In this document: in pieces, positions 33,572 through 44,763 of the stretch
Layout of the letters: every line of letters starts with the position of its first letter
Position numbering within the stretch: the stretch's first letter is position 1
Source of the DNA: Diatrype stigma
Taxonomy: Eukaryota > Ascomycota > Sordariomycetes > Xylariales > Diatrypaceae
DNA length: 64,000 nucleotides
NCBI GenBank assembly: GCA_022225965.2
Contig: JAKJXP020000097.1
Location: 62,001-126,000, forward strand
Reading direction: 5' to 3'
The notes under the pieces: model-generated
What the model was told of the DNA's origin: nothing
The model's input: only the letters and a program-made list of their open reading frames with translations
The model's database searches: none
Position numbers and translations under genes: made by a program

Positions 33572-34627
33572 TCAGCTCTCCAGCTCAAGCATCTGCCTCA
33601 AGCTCGCCTCCGCGGCCCTATACCACCTGCCTCTCTCCTCGAGATCGTCCTCCACCCCACCGAGGGCCTCCTCCCGCCTCCTCCGCGCCTCCCTCGCGGC
33701 CGCGGCGCTGGTCTGGCGCTTGGTCTCGAGCGGCTGCAGCTCGGTCTGGAGGCGGTCGAGCTCCTTGCGCTTGCGGGGCACCTGGCTGAGGAGCTGCTCG
33801 AGCTGGCGGTCAAGGTCGGCGCGCTGGCGCTTCTTCTCCTCGACAAGGTCGAGTGTCCGGGCTAGCGGCAGCAGATTCTGGGCCTGTTGGGAGGCGTCCA
33901 GCCGCTCTGGGTCCTCGTCGCCCGAGGAGCCATCACCCTGGAGGAGGCGGAGCTGGGCGCGCTGCTCGTCGCGCAGACGCGCCACGGCGGCCTCGAGCGC
34001 GGCGGCCTTGGCGGGCAGCTCGCGCAGACGCACGGTCTCGAGGCGCACGCCCTCGTAGCGGCGGCTGAGGTCGCGGGCGCGGGCCTCCAGCTCGGCCACG
34101 GTGGCGGCGACCTCGGTCTTGAGGGCCTTGAGGGCGGCCTTGGCGGCGGCGTTGCTCCGCTCCAGGTCGGCGTTCTCCTGCGGGCTGACGATGAGTGGCG
34201 GGTCGCCCACGATGGCGCGGATGAACTTCTCCTTGGTCACCTGCTCCACGTAGCTGAAGCGCAGCTTGGCGAACAGCTCCCGGTAGTGCGTCAGGTCGGC
34301 CTCGAGCGACGAGGGGGTTGTTGCTGTCATCATGTTCATGCTCGTATTCATGTTCATGTTCATCATGGTCGTCGCGTCTTCGAACCCGCCGCCACCGCCA
34401 TCCTGCTGTGTTGAGGTGGTGGAGACATCGGATGTTCGCTGTTGGTGGTGTTGTGATGAATTCCGTGGGTCTTGCTGGTTGACGGTGCTGGTGATGGGCT
34501 CGCTGAGTTTGAGGATGGTGATCTCGTGCTCGGTGTTGAGAGCGTTCAGTGTGGCCAACACATCCTCAGCTGTGCGCGGTGTTGTGCGCGGTGTTGTGCG
34601 CGGTGTTGTGCGCGGTGTTGGCGCCAT
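33572..34627 (-). CDS. Sos7-like kinetochore coiled-coil protein
   Basis: A protein of 351 residues from the ATG at 34627 (five codons further upstream is only a GTG). After a low-complexity N-terminus comes EHEITILKLSEPI, then the highly characteristic block HYRELFAKLRFSYVEQVTKE with FIRAIVGDPPLIV, then a long charged coiled coil ending in ERGRWYRAAEASLR. This pattern matches fungal Sos7, which in S. pombe associates with the Mis12 complex at kinetochores and is needed for chromosome segregation. The N-terminus contains four exact copies of a 12-bp unit encoding TTPR and a short Met-Asn repeat, both likely to vary in length between strains. It is divergent to the splicing-factor gene, with 866 bp between start codons. 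The high GC of the coiled coil creates long open frames on the other strand that are not genes. Confidence 0.85.
   Translation of the reverse strand: MAPTPRTTPRTTPRTTPRTAEDVLATLNALNTEHEITILKLSEPITSTVNQQDPRNSSQHHQQRTSDVSTTSTQQDGGGGGFEDATTMMNMNMNTSMNMMTATTPSSLEADLTHYRELFAKLRFSYVEQVTKEKFIRAIVGDPPLIVSPQENADLERSNAAAKAALKALKTEVAATVAELEARARDLSRRYEGVRLETVRLRELPAKAAALEAAVARLRDEQRAQLRLLQGDGSSGDEDPERLDASQQAQNLLPLARTLDLVEEKKRQRADLDRQLEQLLSQVPRKRKELDRLQTELQPLETKRQTSAAAAREARRRREEALGGVEDDLEERGRWYRAAEASLRQMLELES
34571..34618. repeat. 12-bp minisatellite, four exact copies, coding
   Basis: Four tandem copies of TGTGCGCGGTGT lie inside the Sos7-like coding sequence. On the minus strand they encode a TTPR tetrapeptide repeat near the N-terminus. 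The unit is a multiple of three, so copy-number change keeps the frame. Confidence 0.9.
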
Positions 34628-35493
34628 CTCTCTTCCCTCCACAGTTGCTTGCAGTTTTGTTGGTCTGTTGGTCCTAAGAAAGAGAAGAATCCTTTTCTTT
34701 AGATCGCGGACTGTTCGTACAATGACAACCGCTCCAAGACTGGTCCAGCTTCTTCCGCTTGTTTGACACGTGAATTGCTTGAAAGACGGAAAGTCCTCAC
34801 TTCAAGGTTGGATATTTACTTTTAGCCCAAAGAGGAAAGATGCATCAACAACCAAGGACTGTAACAGGCTGACAGCTAAATAACCCTTAGGTAATAAGGC
34901 AGTACAGGGATACGATCCCAGCTGCCGAGGTCACTTTGTATAGTGGGGTTGTATGTTGATACCTCGTATCTTATCGATAGCATTTGGGGCTGTGGTTGCA
35001 TGTGGCTCTTTCTTTTTTGAGTACCTACCTAGTAGGTACCTAGGTACCAGCTACACTACTTACATACAAACAACTTCAACGTACATACCACATACCCACA
35101 TACCCACATACATGTACGCAGCTGATTGACCCTGACTCAGATCTGTCCGGTGTACTTTCCCGCCGCCTAGGCTACAGCCTACCAGCCATTAATCTCTTAA
35201 TCTTCAGGTAACATCAACCAACCAGCCGGTGAATCGAAGCTCTCTCTCCCTCCATTGAATCGCACCGATAATTGCTCTACCGAACTCTCAGCAGGTAACC
35301 TAGAAGCTTATTTGTACAACTACTTTGGGTAAAGAAGGCATCACCATCGTTCATACCCCCAGTTCTAGTCCTCTGCATTTCTATCTACTCTTTCCTCGCA
35401 TACGACATACGCATACGACACACGACACACGACACACGACGTCCCTCCTGCCAGACTGCCAGACTGCCACGGGATCCTCCACTAAGCAAGAAG
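34628..35493. promoter_or_regulatory. Divergent intergenic promoter region
   Basis: This 866-bp interval separates the start codons of two divergent housekeeping-type genes, Sos7-like (-) and PRP38B-like (+), and so must hold both promoters. It contains repeated CCTAGGTA-type motifs near 35022-35048, CCCACATA repeats near 35090-35110 and a CGACACA repeat near 35410-35440. No clear TATA box was seen on either side. Confidence 0.5.
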
Positions 35494-36892
35494 ATGTCAA
35501 CCAAAGACATCCTCACCGACGACTATGTCGCCGAACTTCTCGCCAAGGAAGCCGACGACTGCTCTCTCAAATACTCCGCAATGGGACTCGATGCATACAA
35601 GGCCTCAAAGTGAGTGCAAGCATTTGGAACTTGGAATTTGGAATCTGGCACCAACCTCACTACTCGTTTCGCTACTTCGGGAAGCGATATCGTGCAGTAC
35701 AATACGCTAACCTGTTCACCTGCAATCTCGCTCTTGCAGACGCCCTGCCAGCCACCTCAAACCCAACACCCGCTTCCTCAACAACATTATCCGAGATACC
35801 AACAGTCATAACCGTCTACTGCTCGCAAAGGAGAATGCCGAGTCTCAGGCCCGGTTGCGCGAACTCGACGAGGCAGAGAAGCGGAAGCAGCGCGAAGAGG
35901 AACGGAAGCTCCGCCGGATGAGACCTGGTCTTAGTGACACACGAAAGCGCATGCTGGGTGACATTGCTGCCCATCTTAGTGGCCCATCGAAGCGGCGGAA
36001 AACAGAGTCTTCTACTCGACCGGCTACTAGTAATGCGGAGCAGCGAGGAAGCAGCTCGAAGGAGCCGGATGCCGGAGCTAGCGGGGTGCAGCGCAGTGGT
36101 CGTGAATCGGAGAAGAGCCGAGGTCCCTCCAGAAGAAGAGACCGTGTCGCAGATGAGGATGACGATGATCATGCTCGTGACCGAGAAGCTTCGTCCAGCA
36201 AGACCGGCAGCGATCGAAGACACACCCATCACCACCACCATGGAAAGAGCCATCACAGAGACAGTAGAAGACGGTCGCCGGGCTCGGAAGAGAGAAGGGA
36301 GGGTCATCCCCGCTCGCGCTCGCCGAGAAGAAGCAGAGACAATGATCGCTCTAGCGGCGGTGGTGGTCGCGAATCCAACAGCCGTAGAAAGCGACAGCGA
36401 TCCCGATCTTCAGAATCTCATAGGAACAACAACACCTCCGATTCCGACCCGCTAGACGATATCATCGGGCCAGTGCCTCCCCGCGCGCCTGAAGATGCCG
36501 TAGTCCACCGACGCGGACGCGGCGCTAACGCCGGCAATTCCGGCATCGACAGCCGGTTCGCGGCCGACTACGACCCACGCCTGGACGTGACCCCAGAGCC
36601 GGATGATCACCATGGTGTTGGCGGCGCAAATGAAGACTGGGACAATGCTGTGGAAACGTTCCGCGACCGCCTGAAGTGGCAGCAGCAAGGCGCCGAGCGG
36701 CTGCGAGCGGCCGGCTTCTCCGAGAGCGATATCCGTAAATGGGAGAAGAGCAGGAGCGACGGCCAGAAGGACGAGGCCGACGTCCGCTGGAATGAGCGCG
36801 GCGGGCTCCGCGAATGGGATCGCGGCAAGGTCGTCGGCGACGATGGGCAGGTGACGGTCGAGGCCGAGTGGGGCCGTTTGAAGGGGACGTGA
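35494..36892 (+). CDS. PRP38B-like RS-domain pre-mRNA splicing factor
   Basis: Two exons, 35494-35609 and 35740-36892. The 130-bp intron has GTGAGT..GCAG ends and a GCTAACC branch-like site. Joining restores frame within a Lys codon, giving 422 residues. The N-terminus MSTKDILTDDYVAELLAKEA and following RPASHLKPNTRFLNNIIRDT are typical of ascomycete proteins annotated as pre-mRNA-splicing factor 38B. Next come a charged helix, an Arg/Ser/His-rich central region including a His run, then DSDPLDDIIGP and a conserved C-terminus with WDNAVETFRDRLKWQQQGAE, EKSRSDGQKDEADVRW and REWDRGKVV. It probably acts in the nucleus in spliceosome assembly. Its relation to true PRP38 is by annotation tradition rather than clear domain homology. 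Confidence 0.85.
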
Positions 36893-38005
36893 TGGGAATC
36901 TGAATTGGAACAGGGATATAAATGGTACTTGCATGGGTTGACGGATTCTTGATTGAATAGGCGAGTATCAACGTCATAGGGATTGTTTATTCTGGTTTTT
37001 TTTTCATGGTCTTGGTTGGGTATTGCTCTTTACACCCATTTGTTCATTCCAGCATTGGGCTGGGACGAATGATGAACACCGAGGGCGGTGGCGTTTTCTA
37101 ACACATGGGCGAGGACAGCGTGGCGCGCACATCAATTCTACCGAGGGGGGCGCATTGGCAGGGTCATCCGCGTTTGCTATCATGATACGGCGTTGATTAT
37201 CTTAACCCTGATTAGTTGACATCGTCCGCCGCATATGATTTAGCTGGCAAGAAGCCGTATACATAGCTGCATTGCATTGGTGCACTTCGAGAATAACAGT
37301 ATATCAATACAGACAGAAGATGCCGGTTGACTCGTGTTCCTTTTGTCCGCTGTTATTAGACTTAAATCCGTCTTGTCCACGAGCTTACCGACCTAGGTAT
37401 CTATATCAAAAGGCCCAGTTCCCAATTGCTTCCCTACTTACTTCCTACGCACGAAATGTATACCAAGCAAATACATACCTTCACCCTACTCGCCGGGAAA
37501 TATTTCCTTCTGATCCCCAAATAGCCTCCAAAACTCCATGTCTATCCTCATACTCATCCTCGCCCCCTTTCCCGCTTCTCCCATTTTTTTTGCCCGCTGT
37601 GATCTTTTCTGCCCCCTACCCTGATCCCTATCCTGTCGCTTGCCAGCCAGCCAACCAGTCACTCCATCCTCACCGTCTACTCTCAGTCCCACTTTCACTT
37701 CTCCTCGTGTAGCCCATTGCCACCTCTCCTTTCTGTTTCCCTTCCTCTCCTTATTGCAGTTCTCCTCATACAACTGTCCGCGTACGTCGCCCTTGAGCTC
37801 CCATCGCTCCGCCTGCAGCCCCCCGCCACCCTCGCGAAAGTTCTGCTTCTTTTCCGCCTCTCCCCCATGGTATGCTCCCCTCCTCCTCACCGAGGAGGCG
37901 CGAGGGCCAGCTTATGTAGTCGCTTGCGAAGGAGAGATCGCCCGGGCTGCTCAGGGTGTCTTGTGGTAGTGATACTGATGATGGTGATAAGGGCGGTTTT
38001 GAACC
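36893..38005. other. 1.1 kb intergenic region with a CT-rich tract
   Basis: The 3' regions of two convergent genes. From about 37.5 to 37.9 kb the plus strand is strongly pyrimidine-rich, which opens frames on both strands without protein-like content. No gene is supported. Confidence 0.4.
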
Positions 38006-38602
38006 CTAAGCTGCTGCTGCTGGGCTACTAGCTTGGGCGGGTAAGGGGACCGAGACCGGGATCGGGACCGGAGGCTGAACCGGGTCTCGAATTGACTGCA
38101 GCTGCGGTTGCACCTGAGCCGGTGCTGGAGCCGGGGCAGGAACGGGTGTAATAGACCGTTGTAGTTTGGGTTCAGATCTATACATGCGTCTAACAGCAGA
38201 TCGTCGTCGGCTGCGGTAATGTCGACCGTGACAGCGATGGTGGCGTCTCAGAGAGTCTAACTTTCGCCCCGAATTGTCGACCGGCTGATAGCCATAGTGG
38301 TGGTGGTAGCTCTGGTGTTGACAGGCGTGATGGCAGAGATGACGATGATGGAGATGGTGATGATGATGTCGGTGCTGGCCTTGACGATCTGGGGACACAG
38401 CTATGGACTCAAGGGGAAAATCTGATGGCGATGATGATCTGTTGCGTGGTCTCAGCCGGCGCTTCCCGGTTGGCACCCTATCATGGCTCCTGCCCTGCGC
38501 AGATCTACGTCTGCTGTGCTCGAGGCCCCAGACACAGGCCAACAAGATAAGAGGGATGAATATGGCCATGAGCACGATAGCAACGACGTTTTCATCCATC
38601 AT
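38006..38602 (-). CDS. Small single-pass membrane protein, His-rich tail
   Basis: A protein of 198 residues starting MMDENV. A strongly hydrophobic helix (about residues 5-26, VVAIVLMAIFIPLILLACVW) is followed by basic residues, predicting a type-III or signal-anchored single-pass protein with a cytoplasmic tail. The tail contains a His-rich cluster (HHHHHLHHRHLCHH, then HQSYHHHYGY), an Arg-rich stretch, a Pro-Ala repeat and a run of four Ala at the end. Metal binding by the His cluster is possible but is inference. I do not recognise the family. No intron is apparent; the gene is supported by the helix plus a clean ATG. Confidence 0.6.
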   Translation of the reverse strand: MMDENVVAIVLMAIFIPLILLACVWGLEHSRRRSAQGRSHDRVPTGKRRLRPRNRSSSPSDFPLESIAVSPDRQGQHRHHHHHLHHRHLCHHACQHQSYHHHYGYQPVDNSGRKLDSLRRHHRCHGRHYRSRRRSAVRRMYRSEPKLQRSITPVPAPAPAPAQVQPQLQSIRDPVQPPVPIPVSVPLPAQASSPAAAA

Positions 38603-40011
38603 GTCCTCCTTTCCGCTCCAGTGATCGCTACGGTGGATGGAGCATATGTTTTGGTGATTTCAATGGGTGCTTTTAATACCATCAGGAATTGAAAGCCTCT
38701 CGCGATATGGATAAACCACCTAATATCTTTTTGCTATTCCGTGCCAGTGCAGGGGGAATCTGTTACAATTATTCATACTCTCGGTGTTGTTCAGGATGCC
38801 ATACGTGACTGATTCTCCAGCTGCTCAGTCTCTGAGGCTACCACCAGTCAAAAAAGCAGACGCGTTTCTGTAATGATGTCTGATTAGGTGACTGTCCTCG
38901 ATTTTACACTAATACTACGAGTCTTGCATATATTATGCCTTACTAACGCAAGCAAATTATATATTATACCAAAAGGTTAGTCAAGCAATGCCCAGACCCT
39001 TAAATGGTGACTCTGGTTCCATGCCTGACCAAATACCATTGCGTTTGGTAGTATTATGCGACTATATTGAATCTCAATGACTATGATGACCATAACCCGT
39101 AAATACACTGACCGCATGGCCTAGATGGGGCACAGGTTCTTGTGCTACTCAAAATAATATTACTGTTTACGGAGGCATCCCCTGGCAGTAGCTCGATGGC
39201 TTCGGCATATAGTAAGCTGGGGCGACTTTCCCTTCTGGTTCGTCAAGGCTTGATCTAGAACGCCTCGGGTTCTATCAATCGTCAATCCGCATAGATAATC
39301 ACACATATATCCAGAAACAGTCGACGAGATGTGCATATTATGTATATGAGCCCAGACTCTGTCACTCTGAGGCTTGCTTCAACCGAGGGTAGTGGGATGC
39401 TGAACTTGCGACGGGGTGGGCCTTAATTCCGGAACTACCTTTCATCCAGGAAGGGAGGATAACTCTCCTAGACTTATTCCTACTTAGTATCGGGGGTGAA
39501 ATAGAAACGTGTAGATAGAATTCAAGAAATGTACTTGATTGGTGAAATAAGACCGATCGCCGCTAGGACATCTCTTTACACACGGGCCGGCCTGGTTAGT
39601 ATTGGTGGGGTTGATAGACAGCGGGCACTTTGCATACACATTATGGATGATCACCTGGGTCGTAAGGCTGGTAGGGATACTTATTAGTGAGATGGGCCGG
39701 GGTTCTTGCGTGATTTACTTAACGCAATAGGGTCCAACTTGTCAAGATGCCACCTTACCCAACATATGCGTAATCAACAGGTCAAGTGTAGATAGTGTAG
39801 CTGCAATAGGTAGGAGAAGGATCCAAGTCATTTCATACAATGCCAAAACACTTTGGGTTTTATCACAATAACTTCAGGAAGGGTGAAGGAGTCATCATCG
39901 GACACTTGGGGCAGTGACTGCTGTGTAGCTCGGGTATTTAGGCATTGACTGTTATGAAGGATCAACAACGTCGGAAGTAGATGCCAACTACAACAGCGAT
40001 TGAATTTCAAC
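38603..40011. other. 1.4 kb intergenic region, nothing recognised
   Basis: Promoter-containing interval between the divergent small membrane protein gene and the Ap4A phosphorylase gene. It is moderately AT-rich. A 96-codon minus-strand frame at 39828-40118 overlaps the first exon of the following gene and is not supported. Confidence 0.4.
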
Positions 40012-40980
40012 ATGGAGGAATCATCAATATTGTCTAAGTTTGAGAACCTGGTCAAGACTGGCCTAGTTTTGTATGATGATAAGCAAGAGGTGATCGAACA
40101 AGTAGACGGGGAGCTCAAGGTAAGTCACGGTGTAGCATGAGCCCTCAGACACGCAGCATCATACTAACCCTGCTCTTCTTAGTTTCAATTCGTTCTCACC
40201 TCTGCTCTCGCCAAAAAGCCGACCATCCATACCTCCCAGCCTCAATCGGAGGGGAGTGATGGCGGACTACACCAAAAACCCCGATCCGGAAGCGATCTCA
40301 ACACCGCAGGTTTTGAGATTGGGGACATCGGCGCCAACCACTTCGTAGCGGCCAACAAGTTCTGCTATGCCAGGCCCCACCTCATGCTCCTGACTTCCGA
40401 CGGTCACCGGAAGCAATACGAGCCTCTGGACGAAAAGGACCTCGAAGCAGCTTGGGCTGTCCTGGCCGCCGTCGGCCAAGGCCAAGACTATGTCGCCTTC
40501 TTCAACTGCGGCCAGGATGGAGGGTGCAGTCGCTTGCACAAGCACATGCAACTGATACCGACGCCGAAATACAGCTTTGCCTCCTTCCTTGATGCCGAGG
40601 AGGGAAAATGCGAGCAGGAACCTGATGTGCCGTTCCAGTGGTTCTATCGCCGCTTCGGACCCGAGGTTGATATTACACCAGCCACTCTGCGCAAGGTTTA
40701 CACCGATCTCCTGAAGCAAGCTACCGAGGTAGGGCTGGGCCGCTCCGAGCATGCTGCTAGTGCACCGCATGGAGCCGCGTGTCCGCACAATGTGATCTTC
40801 ACGAGGCGATGGATGATTGTGCTCCCGAGACGACGAGCAGGTATCAACAAAGAGGCGGGCGCAAATGCGATCGGCATGTTGGGGGTTATCGCCGTTGCGA
40901 CGAGAAATGAGATTGACAACTGGGTGCGACTCGGGTTGACGACCACTCTCCGAGAGCTTGGGGTGCCCAAATCAGCGTAA
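40012..40980 (+). CDS. APA2: Ap4A phosphorylase (ATP adenylyltransferase)
   Basis: Two exons, 40012-40119 and 40183-40980. The 63-bp intron has GTAAGT..TTAG ends and a perfect TACTAAC branch site. The product is 301 residues. The family degrades diadenosine tetraphosphate with phosphate to ATP and ADP and is a HIT-superfamily enzyme, here of the yeast APA1/APA2 type. Visible signatures are NHFVAANKFCYARPHLMLLT, the substrate-binding region, then the active-site triad HKHMQ at residues 155-159, and the ATP adenylyltransferase C-terminal motif PHNVIFTRRWMIVLPRR. Length fits the family (about 300-340). It probably acts in the cytosol. A short non-conserved insertion (SQPQSEGSDGG region) occurs near residue 50. 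Whether it corresponds to APA1 or APA2 cannot be decided. Confidence 0.92.
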
Positions 40981-41859
40981 CCGGATATAAAAGTCGCACT
41001 TATAGTTAGAAACTAACGATTACTTTGTGCTTGATCTTGTGTGCTTGATCTTGTGTGCTTGACCATGATATGCTTGAACATAGTAATGGTGTCTTTGACG
41101 AGCTTCCCCGGCAGCAGGAACAGACCCCTCAGCCCCTATTTCAGCCCGGCTATCCAAAGAAGCTACAGAGAATTGACTGGTCGGTCGGTCAGTCAGTCCA
41201 TCTGTCATGGCTGATTGGACCATTGTATTACTTGATTGGCCGATGCTGTCACACAGCAACCATGCTTCCAGACCTGGAGTTGTCATGTCATGCATTCTGT
41301 CGTAGGAAAGTCTCCGATGATAGGCATAATACGTCACTGAAGCTCTCAGTATGATCTCAGCAATCAAACGGTACACACCAAACGTTTCATCAATCTACCC
41401 GATCAAGTAACGATGCGATCGCTTCTTTCAGTCTTGCACCTTCTTACGATTGTCTAGAAAGGCCGATGCATGTTGTCCACATATTTGCCTTCCCTCGCAA
41501 TCCTTCGCATCTCTTGACTGGCTGCATTCAGCAACGTTTATGACGTCACATCTCAGCTTTACATCATGGTGTTGAAACCCCTGACTACGCCCTCTTCACA
41601 GCGTACATAGAGCGTTCGATATTCTCCAAGGTTCTAGACTAAGCACAAGTCGAGTTGATGATATGAGTATTAAATGGAACTTTCCTCTGCATCCAGAGCG
41701 CAATTCTTGCTGTCCATTAACTACCATCAGCAATCTGACTTACACCACTGCATTGCATCAACAGTTCAACATCAAGACACAGTTTAAGAAAGCACGTAAC
41801 TTGCTACAGTACCAAACACATATTTGACTTTTACACAATCACACCACAAAAACATCAAA
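40981..41859. other. Intergenic region with short tandem repeat
   Basis: A short repeat of GTGCTTGATCTTGT units lies at about 41028-41065, followed by GGTCGGTCGGTCAGTCAGT near 41180. The last part is the promoter of the small hydrophilic protein gene. No gene is supported. Confidence 0.45.
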
Positions 41860-42402
41860 ATGTCCGCCTCGCGAAACACCGAATCTATGGTAAACCAGGG
41901 CGAGTTCCGCAGCCGCGTGCCACCCTCGGAGCCCCTAGAGAAAGGCGGCCATAAGCCCGGCGTCAAAGTCGGCAACGAGGCGCTCCCCGAGTTCCACGCA
42001 GAGCAGTACCCGGCTGGCACGGCACCAGCCGAGCGCACCTTCCAGCCGCGGCCGACGGGCGAGTTCTCTGCCCAAGCCTACGACGACGACCAGGAGCAGA
42101 CGAACAGAACTGAGACTCTGCCGGGCGCCACAACGGCCGACGTCAACACCGGCCACGGCAAGCCCCTGCAGGGCCAAGAGAACCGCGAGCTGCACGGCAA
42201 GCGCGCAAATAAACGGGAGCGCGCGGGCCTCGAGGGCGTCGGCGCTAGCGTCGGCGTCGATATCGGGCGCCAGAAGGGCGGACACTTGCCCGGTGGTGTC
42301 GAGACCGGGTCGGATGTCCGGGGGAAGGCGAGCGCTGAGTACCCCAGCGCCGCGGAGCGGATTCCTGAGAGCGCTGAGGCGGTCGCTGCGGAGTATGACT
42401 AG
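41860..42402 (+). CDS. Small hydrophilic, disordered fungal protein
   Basis: A protein of 180 residues with start context ATCAAAATGTCC. It is rich in Gly, Glu, Ala and Pro and lacks hydrophobic segments and Cys. The central part contains PEFHAEQYPAGTAPAERTFQP and later HGKRANKRERAGLEGVG. I recognise this as a pattern seen in conserved, uncharacterised ascomycete proteins with a LEA/hydrophilin-like composition, which often respond to stress; that role is inference. No intron is needed. The ORF ends in a short acidic tail. Confidence 0.75.
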   Translation: MSASRNTESMVNQGEFRSRVPPSEPLEKGGHKPGVKVGNEALPEFHAEQYPAGTAPAERTFQPRPTGEFSAQAYDDDQEQTNRTETLPGATTADVNTGHGKPLQGQENRELHGKRANKRERAGLEGVGASVGVDIGRQKGGHLPGGVETGSDVRGKASAEYPSAAERIPESAEAVAAEYD

Positions 42403-43082
42403 GCACCTGACAACCCGTGCACGCGCGCACGCACATACGCAGTCGGGCATTGATTCCTCAGTTGCGATTCAGACTTCGAAAGCATGAAGACGGACTTTGG
42501 TTGGGTAGACTGTACAATAAACAACTGAATAGCCCTATAGGATGTTTGCCCTGCCCCACCAGCCTCCCTAAGTATCTAGGCAGGGCAGGCTAGGATGCGA
42601 AAAGGAAAGGGGGCGGGGGGCAAATAGTTACGAAATCATGATCAATACGAATTCGCGGACAACCGGTAGTCGCCGCCTTGCTTATTTACAAGTCTTTGAT
42701 GCTCAATTCGTGTCCAAACTGTTGTACAGCAATATGTGCGGTTCAGGCCGATGACCCCCTAGTCTAATCCCCCTATTTACAGTTTTGAACGCCTCACGTC
42801 CAACACTACGCTACTGCTCGAGAGTCAACCTCAAACTTTTCCCGAACACCAAACTAAAAGGGCCGACATACATTGCGATCGAAAGGTATAAAACATCAAG
42901 TTCAATCACGAACCTACATTGGGCATGACAATCCCAATAACGAACGAAATACTGGTAACCTACAGCATCTTCTGATATTCCCGTCGAGGGACATATATAC
43001 ATATATGTATATTCTATATTTCTCTAACCTTATCGACCAGTCGATTCGATTTCCAACCACCCTGTCTTGTGTCCTGAACCTC
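42403..43082. other. 680-bp intergenic region, convergent 3' ends
   Basis: Lies between convergent genes; includes G-rich tract GGGGGCGGGGGG near 42610. No gene is supported. Confidence 0.4.
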
Positions 43083-43586
43083 TCAGTTGGAAAGCATCAG
43101 GAGATCTCGAAGAACAGTCGCCTGCTCCTCCTCTATTTCGCGGTGAGCCAGCTCAATTTCTCTCGACAGCCTGGCAAGAGCTTCCTCCATGCTTTCCGCG
43201 CGCACTGGAACATTTACGGTGGTGGTGGAGGTGGCGGTGTCAGCGTTAGTCGACTCCGCAAACTTGCCTGACTGCTTTGCTGAGTCACGACACTCCTTCC
43301 CATAGGGGTTCGAGGTCGCGATCTCGACATAGTGCTCTGGGATCGAATGTCCGGCCTCAAGTGGTTCTTCGGCAGCGGTGGTCTCTATAGTGTCGTCGCC
43401 ATCACTGTAGCTGGAGAAAACGTCTTCGTCCATGCCATTACCGCATGCTTCGTTGGTCATGTTGTCAATATCGATGTTGTTGTTACCTGAAGTATTGTGG
43501 GTATCGTTAGGCTGGGGTTGTGTGACGTTCTTGGTGCCCATGGATTCAAACTGCGACCGGAGAGCCTTTACTGAGAGAGACGCCAT
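43083..43586 (-). CDS. Hypothetical protein with C-terminal coiled coil
   Basis: A protein of 167 residues beginning MASLSVKALRSQF. The middle is Asn/Asp/Thr/Glu-rich and probably disordered; the last 40 residues (EEALARLSREIELAHREIEE region) form a charged amphipathic helix. No family was recognised. The clean ATG, sensible composition and full-length frame favour a real gene. It is the first of three small minus-strand genes in a row. Confidence 0.55.
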   Translation of the reverse strand: MASLSVKALRSQFESMGTKNVTQPQPNDTHNTSGNNNIDIDNMTNEACGNGMDEDVFSSYSDGDDTIETTAAEEPLEAGHSIPEHYVEIATSNPYGKECRDSAKQSGKFAESTNADTATSTTTVNVPVRAESMEEALARLSREIELAHREIEEEQATVLRDLLMLSN

Positions 43587-44127
43587 TGCTCTGTTCTGTC
43601 CTGTTCACGATAGGGTAAGGGTAATGATGTGTGTTTATCACCAACGAAGACTTGTCTGGCGGATATTTTATCTTGTGCAATCTTCTTCCAAAGACTCCCT
43701 GGGTCTGCGGAGATGAAATGTTTAGTTCGTGATGACAAGTCTTCGTGTAGTAATTAGTCTACCTTTTTGTGAACTTACCTTACTGGACTGGAGATCTCTA
43801 CTAGCAGTGATATGGCCGGGAAGCGACATGCTTTATATAATGGACATTGTGCACTCGATGTGTATTGACTTGGACCCTTTGTTGTGTTTAGACAAGGGCA
43901 TGGAAGGACTGAGGACAATAATGGCATTGTCACTTTCTTCAAGTTGCAATTGTGCCTCCTTTGTGCTGCTCTCGGCACCAAGCATAGTCTGGTCTAAATA
44001 GCACGGACCTACGATGCTTTGCGTTTGCTGAAAGGGGGGCAGTGGTAGCTTAGATGAAATTAACGTCATGCTCAGTCTAGCTCAAGGAAAGCCTCCAACT
44101 ACCTAAGTAGTGAGCATAGAATACCAA
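43587..44127. other. 540-bp intergenic region
   Basis: Promoter of the 43.1-43.6 kb gene. Short overlapping frames (43729-44069) on both strands carry no recognisable protein. Confidence 0.4.
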
Positions 44128-44763
44128 TCACCCCTCCTCATCTACCTGCCGCCCAAGCTTGTCCAGCACGCGTCTCAGTAAGTCGACCATGGCCCGCTTC
44201 CTGAACAAGGCCTCAAGCGATCTGGATGGCAGCGCATTGAGACGACTCATCACCGTGGCGATCTTCTCTTCTTCGGTTTCCGCCTTCGCCCTCTCAGCGA
44301 TCAACCGGCCCACCTCTCTCTTCGCGGCCTCCGATGCCGCCCACTCCAGCTCTGGCATTACCAGCTCTATGATATGCTGTCTCGTGTCGGCCTGGTCTGC
44401 CATGTGTTTCTTCGCCATGAACTCGCGTACCGCTGCTTTGACCTGCTCCTGAACCTGCTCCTTTTCATTGTCTGCCCGGAAGGTTCGATTCGCATTTGCC
44501 AGCGGAGCTGGAATATGCGCACTAGTATAGCCTGATCTGTTGGGGGAGGCAGCACCATCTAGTTTGTAGTCAAAGTCGTACTCGTCTTCGTTGAGTGGAC
44601 TTCCTGAGCCGACTGGGAACTTAGGAGGTTCATCATCATCTCTGTAAGGATTGATTGGAAGTCTGAAGATACCCTGTTGAACTACCTCCTGGACATCTCT
44701 GGACGTAGTTGATGACTTCGCCCTGATCCCAGACTCGTCCTGGACACCTGCGTCTAGGGACAT
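44128..44763 (-). CDS. Hypothetical acidic helical protein
   Basis: A protein of 211 residues starting MSLDAGVQDESG with context CAAATATGTCC. The N-terminal half is disordered, with NPYRDDDEPPKF. Residues from about 95 onward are helix-rich and charged (KEQVQEQVKAAVREFMAKK, then KREVGRLIAERAKAETEEEK and LLRRVLDKLGRQVDEEG). No domain was recognised. The composition and single clean frame support a gene, but homologs are not known to me. Confidence 0.55.
   Translation of the reverse strand: MSLDAGVQDESGIRAKSSTTSRDVQEVVQQGIFRLPINPYRDDDEPPKFPVGSGSPLNEDEYDFDYKLDGAASPNRSGYTSAHIPAPLANANRTFRADNEKEQVQEQVKAAVREFMAKKHMADQADTRQHIIELVMPELEWAASEAAKREVGRLIAERAKAETEEEKIATVMSRLNALPSRSLEALFRKRAMVDLLRRVLDKLGRQVDEEG

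Noticed and set aside
33567..34414. Long plus-strand frames opposite the Sos7-like gene
   Set aside because: Leu/Gly/Ser/Arg-rich shadows produced by the GC-rich coiled-coil coding sequence on the minus strand.
35934..36455. 173-codon plus-strand frame within the splicing-factor gene
   Set aside because: Alternative frame of the RS-rich exon; the other frame carries the conserved C-terminus.
37486..37890. 134-codon minus-strand frame
   Set aside because: Arises from a purine-rich strand opposite a CT-rich tract; Gly/Arg/Glu-rich without domain.
41935..42450. 171-codon minus-strand frame
   Set aside because: Antisense of the small hydrophilic protein gene; Leu/Ala/Arg shadow.
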